Below are positions 6,666-8,779 of a stretch of 8,779 bases of DNA, one piece after another (the first letter of the stretch is position 1; every line of letters begins with the position of its first letter). Position numbers and translations under genes: made by a program. Source of the stretch: Acidobacteriota bacterium (GTDB taxonomy: Bacteria; Acidobacteriota; Vicinamibacteria; Marinacidobacterales; SMYC01). The stretch covers positions 1-8,779 of the forward strand of contig JAUVQL010000024.1 of NCBI GenBank assembly GCA_030598165.1, read 5' to 3'. Below the pieces are notes generated by a model. It worked only from the letters and a program-made list of their open reading frames with translations. It was not told the DNA's origin and did not search any database.

Positions 6666-7852
6666 GTAAAAAGAAAGTCGTACTGGGAATAACGGGTTGT
6701 ATTGGTGCCTACAAGGCCGCTGAGATCGTTCGGGGCTTGAAAAAAGAAGGCTACGCCGTTCAGGTTATCATGACGACTAGCTCCCAAGAGTTCATTACGC
6801 CTCTGACGCTCGAAACACTTTCAGAGGCGCCGGTAATAACGCACCTGTTCGGACCGAGACGCGAAGAGGGTACCCGTCACATTTCATTGACAGAGGAATG
6901 TGACCTTCTCCTTGTTGCACCTGCCACTGCGAATGTATTGGCCAAATTTGTGACCGGCATTGCTGATGATTTCCTGAGTACCTTCTTTCTCGCCAACCGG
7001 GCGCCGGTCCTGATCGCGCCTGCCATGAATACTCAGATGCTCGAGCATCCTGCGGTCAAAGCCAATATAGCGAAGTTACGGGAAAGAGGTGCCGATTTCA
7101 TCGAGCCCGGTGAAGGATGGCTCGCATGCGGATGGATGGGGAAGGGGAGACTCGCCGAGCCCGACGAGATTGTGGCTCGTGTGAGAACGAGGCTCGACAA
7201 GGGGAGCAGTCTAGCAGGTGAAACGTTCCTCCTGAGCGCCGGGCCGACAGCCGAGCCCTTCGACCCCGTACGGGTCCTGACAAGTCGTTCGAGCGGAAAG
7301 ATGGGATTTCGCTTGGCGGAAGCTGCCCGGGAGCGTGGAGCCAAAGTCATTCTCGTAAGCGGACCCGTATGCGAGCCAGAGCCGCCGGGAGTCGATGTCG
7401 TTCGCGTAACCACAGCCGCTGAGATGAAAAATGCCATACTCTCCCGCCTCGGCGGTGCCACCGTGGTTCTCATGGCTGCAGCAGTTGCGGACTATCGACC
7501 GGAGTTATACGAAACATCCAAGATCAAGAAAGGCTCAGAACCGCTGCAGCTCAAATTGGTCCGCACGGATGACATTCTCTTGGAGATAGGACGCGAGAAA
7601 CGTCCGGATCAGACGGTCGTTGGTTTTGCCGCGGAAACGGAGGATCTCGAAGAAAGGGCACGGAGAAAGCTCGAGACAAAGAATCTCGATTTGGTCGTGG
7701 CCAATGATGTCAGTGTAGGGTTCGAATCCGACACGAACGAAGTCATCCTCATCGGGCGAGATGGTTCAAGGGAAATGGTCCCGATGATGTCCAAGAGAAA
7801 TATCGCAGAAAAAATATTGGACCGCATCGAGGTGATTCGTAGTGGAATCTAG
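6662..7852 (+). CDS. coaBC: bifunctional phosphopantothenoylcysteine decarboxylase / phosphopantothenate-cysteine ligase
   Basis: Carries two steps of coenzyme A synthesis: the C-terminal CoaB half joins cysteine to 4'-phosphopantothenate using CTP, and the N-terminal FMN-dependent CoaC half decarboxylates the product. The length, 396 residues, is typical. CoaC (about 1-180) shows the flavoprotein start GITGCIGAYKA, active-site H73, APATAN (86-91), PAMN (120-123) and the Cys of the substrate clamp, C156, in ACGWMGKGRL. CoaB (about 188-396) shows SAGPTAEPFDPVR (192-204), SSGKMG (210-215), AAAVADYRP (272-280), KIKK (287-290) and GFAAETE (321-327). Two family positions differ: the Trp usually ending the PxMNxxMW motif is L127, and the near-invariant Asn before R-S-S-G-K-M-G is S208. 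The start overlaps gmk by 4 nt, and udg begins 11 nt before the stop. Confidence 0.94.
   Translation: MSKKKVVLGITGCIGAYKAAEIVRGLKKEGYAVQVIMTTSSQEFITPLTLETLSEAPVITHLFGPRREEGTRHISLTEECDLLLVAPATANVLAKFVTGIADDFLSTFFLANRAPVLIAPAMNTQMLEHPAVKANIAKLRERGADFIEPGEGWLACGWMGKGRLAEPDEIVARVRTRLDKGSSLAGETFLLSAGPTAEPFDPVRVLTSRSSGKMGFRLAEAARERGAKVILVSGPVCEPEPPGVDVVRVTTAAEMKNAILSRLGGATVVLMAAAVADYRPELYETSKIKKGSEPLQLKLVRTDDILLEIGREKRPDQTVVGFAAETEDLEERARRKLETKNLDLVVANDVSVGFESDTNEVILIGRDGSREMVPMMSKRNIAEKILDRIEVIRSGI
7830..7844 (+). promoter_or_regulatory. ribosome binding site and GTG start of the uracil-DNA glycosylase gene, inside coaBC
   Basis: AGGTGA at 7830-7835 lies 6 nt before GTG at 7842-7844, within the last codons of coaBC. 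The arrangement predicts translational coupling of the two genes. Confidence 0.6.
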
Positions 7853-8573
7853 GGCGTGGGTCATCGAGCAAATCAAGGAACGCTTGAGATATTTCGGTGC
7901 TTTTACTTCGATCGGCCTGGATATAGACAGCAAAAGAATCGACCTACCTGAAAGTTCTCCCGAGACGTCTGACTCGACGGAAATCCCCACCCCCGTCGCG
8001 CCGAAGCGCGACACAGAGGTTGAAAATCTGGAGCAAATAAGACTCGACCTAGGAGAGTGCACAAGGTGCGGCCTTCATGCCAAAAGACGGAACATCGTCT
8101 TCGGCGTCGGCAACCCGAGAGCCGATCTCTTGTTCGTGGGCGAAGGTCCCGGCTACGATGAAGACGTTCAAGGGGAGCCCTTCGTTGGAAAGGCCGGGCA
8201 GCTTCTGAGCAAGATCATCCAGGCCATCGATATGACTCGAGACGAAGTCTATATCGCCAACGTGGTCAAGTGTCGTCCTCCTGGCAACCGTGACCCTGAG
8301 CCGGATGAGATCGCGAGTTGCCGCCCTTTCCTGGAACGCCAGATCCGTTCGATCCGTCCGGTCGTCGTCTGTACCCTCGGAAGAGTGGCGGTGCAGGCAG
8401 CCCTCTCCACAGGAAAGCCACTTCGTGAGCTTCGTGGAACGGTCATCGAGTTCGGTGTTGCGCTTCTGGTTCCGACCAATCACCCTGCCTACCTGTTGAG
8501 GAATCCGGAGAAGAAGCGCGACTGTTGGGAAGACATGAAGCTCGTCCGGCGTCTGCTCCATGAGCGCCGATAA
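7842..8573 (+). CDS. udg: type 4 (iron-sulfur) uracil-DNA glycosylase
   Basis: Removes uracil from DNA after cytosine deamination or misincorporation, starting base excision repair. The 243 residues include a catalytic domain from about residue 63. Four Cys fit the [4Fe-4S] ligands of family 4 enzymes: C73 and C76 in CTRC, then C144 and C160. Motif 1 is GEGPGYDED (100-108) followed by GEPFVGKAG (111-119), and motif 2 is HPAYLLR (214-220). VVKCRPPGNRDPEPDE (141-156) is diagnostic of the family. The first 60 residues form an amphipathic helix and then an acidic, Ser/Thr/Pro-rich linker of the kind seen in some longer homologues. The residue before the motif 2 His is N213 where Phe or Tyr is usual. 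The start is GTG, overlapping coaBC by 11 nt; priA starts 14 nt before the stop. Confidence 0.92.
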   Translation: MESRAWVIEQIKERLRYFGAFTSIGLDIDSKRIDLPESSPETSDSTEIPTPVAPKRDTEVENLEQIRLDLGECTRCGLHAKRRNIVFGVGNPRADLLFVGEGPGYDEDVQGEPFVGKAGQLLSKIIQAIDMTRDEVYIANVVKCRPPGNRDPEPDEIASCRPFLERQIRSIRPVVVCTLGRVAVQAALSTGKPLRELRGTVIEFGVALLVPTNHPAYLLRNPEKKRDCWEDMKLVRRLLHERR

Positions 8574-8779
8574 GGCAAAAAAGCGAGCAGCGTCGTCCCC
8601 GGGACGGGACGCACAAAAAGGCCGCTCCGGCTTCAAACGCTTTGCGCAAGTCGCACTCCCTGTTCCGCTATTTAAGACATTTACCTATGGTGTTCCCGAG
8701 TCCCAAAACGTCATCTGGCCGGGATGCCGGGTCTGGGTAAGGTTTGGATCACGTGTTCTCATGGGCTGTGTGGTGGAGC
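8560..8779 (+). CDS. priA: primosomal protein N' (PriA), N-terminal part, runs off the right edge
   Basis: PriA is a 3'-5' helicase that recognises stalled forks and reloads the replisome. Seventy-three codons are visible, without a stop. After a basic, probably disordered stretch of about 26 residues, FAQVALPVPLFKTFTYGVPE (residues 29-48) matches the beginning of the 3'-DNA-binding domain, and PGCRVWVRFGSR (54-65) matches the family's P-G-x-R-V-x-V-x-F-G-x-R. The helicase domains lie beyond the window. The ATG at 8560 overlaps the end of udg by 14 nt and has no clear Shine-Dalgarno sequence, suggesting re-initiation by ribosomes leaving udg. No other start lies between it and the conserved domain. 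Confidence 0.85.
   Translation, partial: MSADKAKKRAASSPGRDAQKGRSGFKRFAQVALPVPLFKTFTYGVPESQNVIWPGCRVWVRFGSRVLMGCVVE

Noticed and set aside
8049..8636. 195-codon open frame on the minus strand across udg and the start of priA
   Set aside because: Covers two genes with clear family motifs on the + strand; composition fits an antisense shadow.

Overview
The window reads as a stretch of chromosome from a Gram-negative-type bacterium with moderate GC content. All genes are on the + strand and tightly packed. An MsbA-type exporter, a TonB-like C-terminal tail at the left edge and the order yicC-gmk-coaBC-udg-priA suggest an environmental diderm. Acidobacteriota or a neighbouring phylum is my best guess, but it rests on gene order and protein flavour only and could be wrong. 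There is no sign of phage, insertion sequence, CRISPR, tRNA or rRNA.

Layout: bases 1-42 hold the last 13 codons of an upstream gene. Bases 43-233 are a leader with a possible promoter and a small hairpin. Bases 234-3253 are a three-gene cell-surface sugar operon: UDP-glucose 6-dehydrogenase (ugd), UDP-glucose 4-epimerase (galE) and a DPM1-like family 2 glycosyltransferase. The genes are 3 nt apart or overlap by 4 nt. A 60-nt spacer with three tandem 8-mers follows, then msbA (3314-5098), a lipid-flipping ABC exporter. After a 66-nt gap comes a second run: yicC, gmk, coaBC, type 4 uracil-DNA glycosylase and the start of priA, which leaves the window open at its right end. These genes overlap or lie 4 nt apart and are probably co-transcribed.

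How the genes fit together: Ugd and GalE supply UDP-glucuronate and UDP-galactose-type donors, the glycosyltransferase probably loads a sugar onto a lipid carrier, and MsbA moves a lipid or glycolipid across the inner membrane. The second run is housekeeping: RNA turnover (YicC), GDP supply (Gmk), coenzyme A synthesis (CoaBC), removal of uracil from DNA (UDG) and replication restart (PriA).

I did not find an undescribed system. The points most worth a second look are a Ser in place of a near-invariant Asn in the CoaB domain, a degenerate GMP-binding loop in Gmk, the absence of rpoZ between gmk and coaBC, the tandem octamers before msbA, and the frequent non-ATG starts (four of the eight genes whose start is visible).
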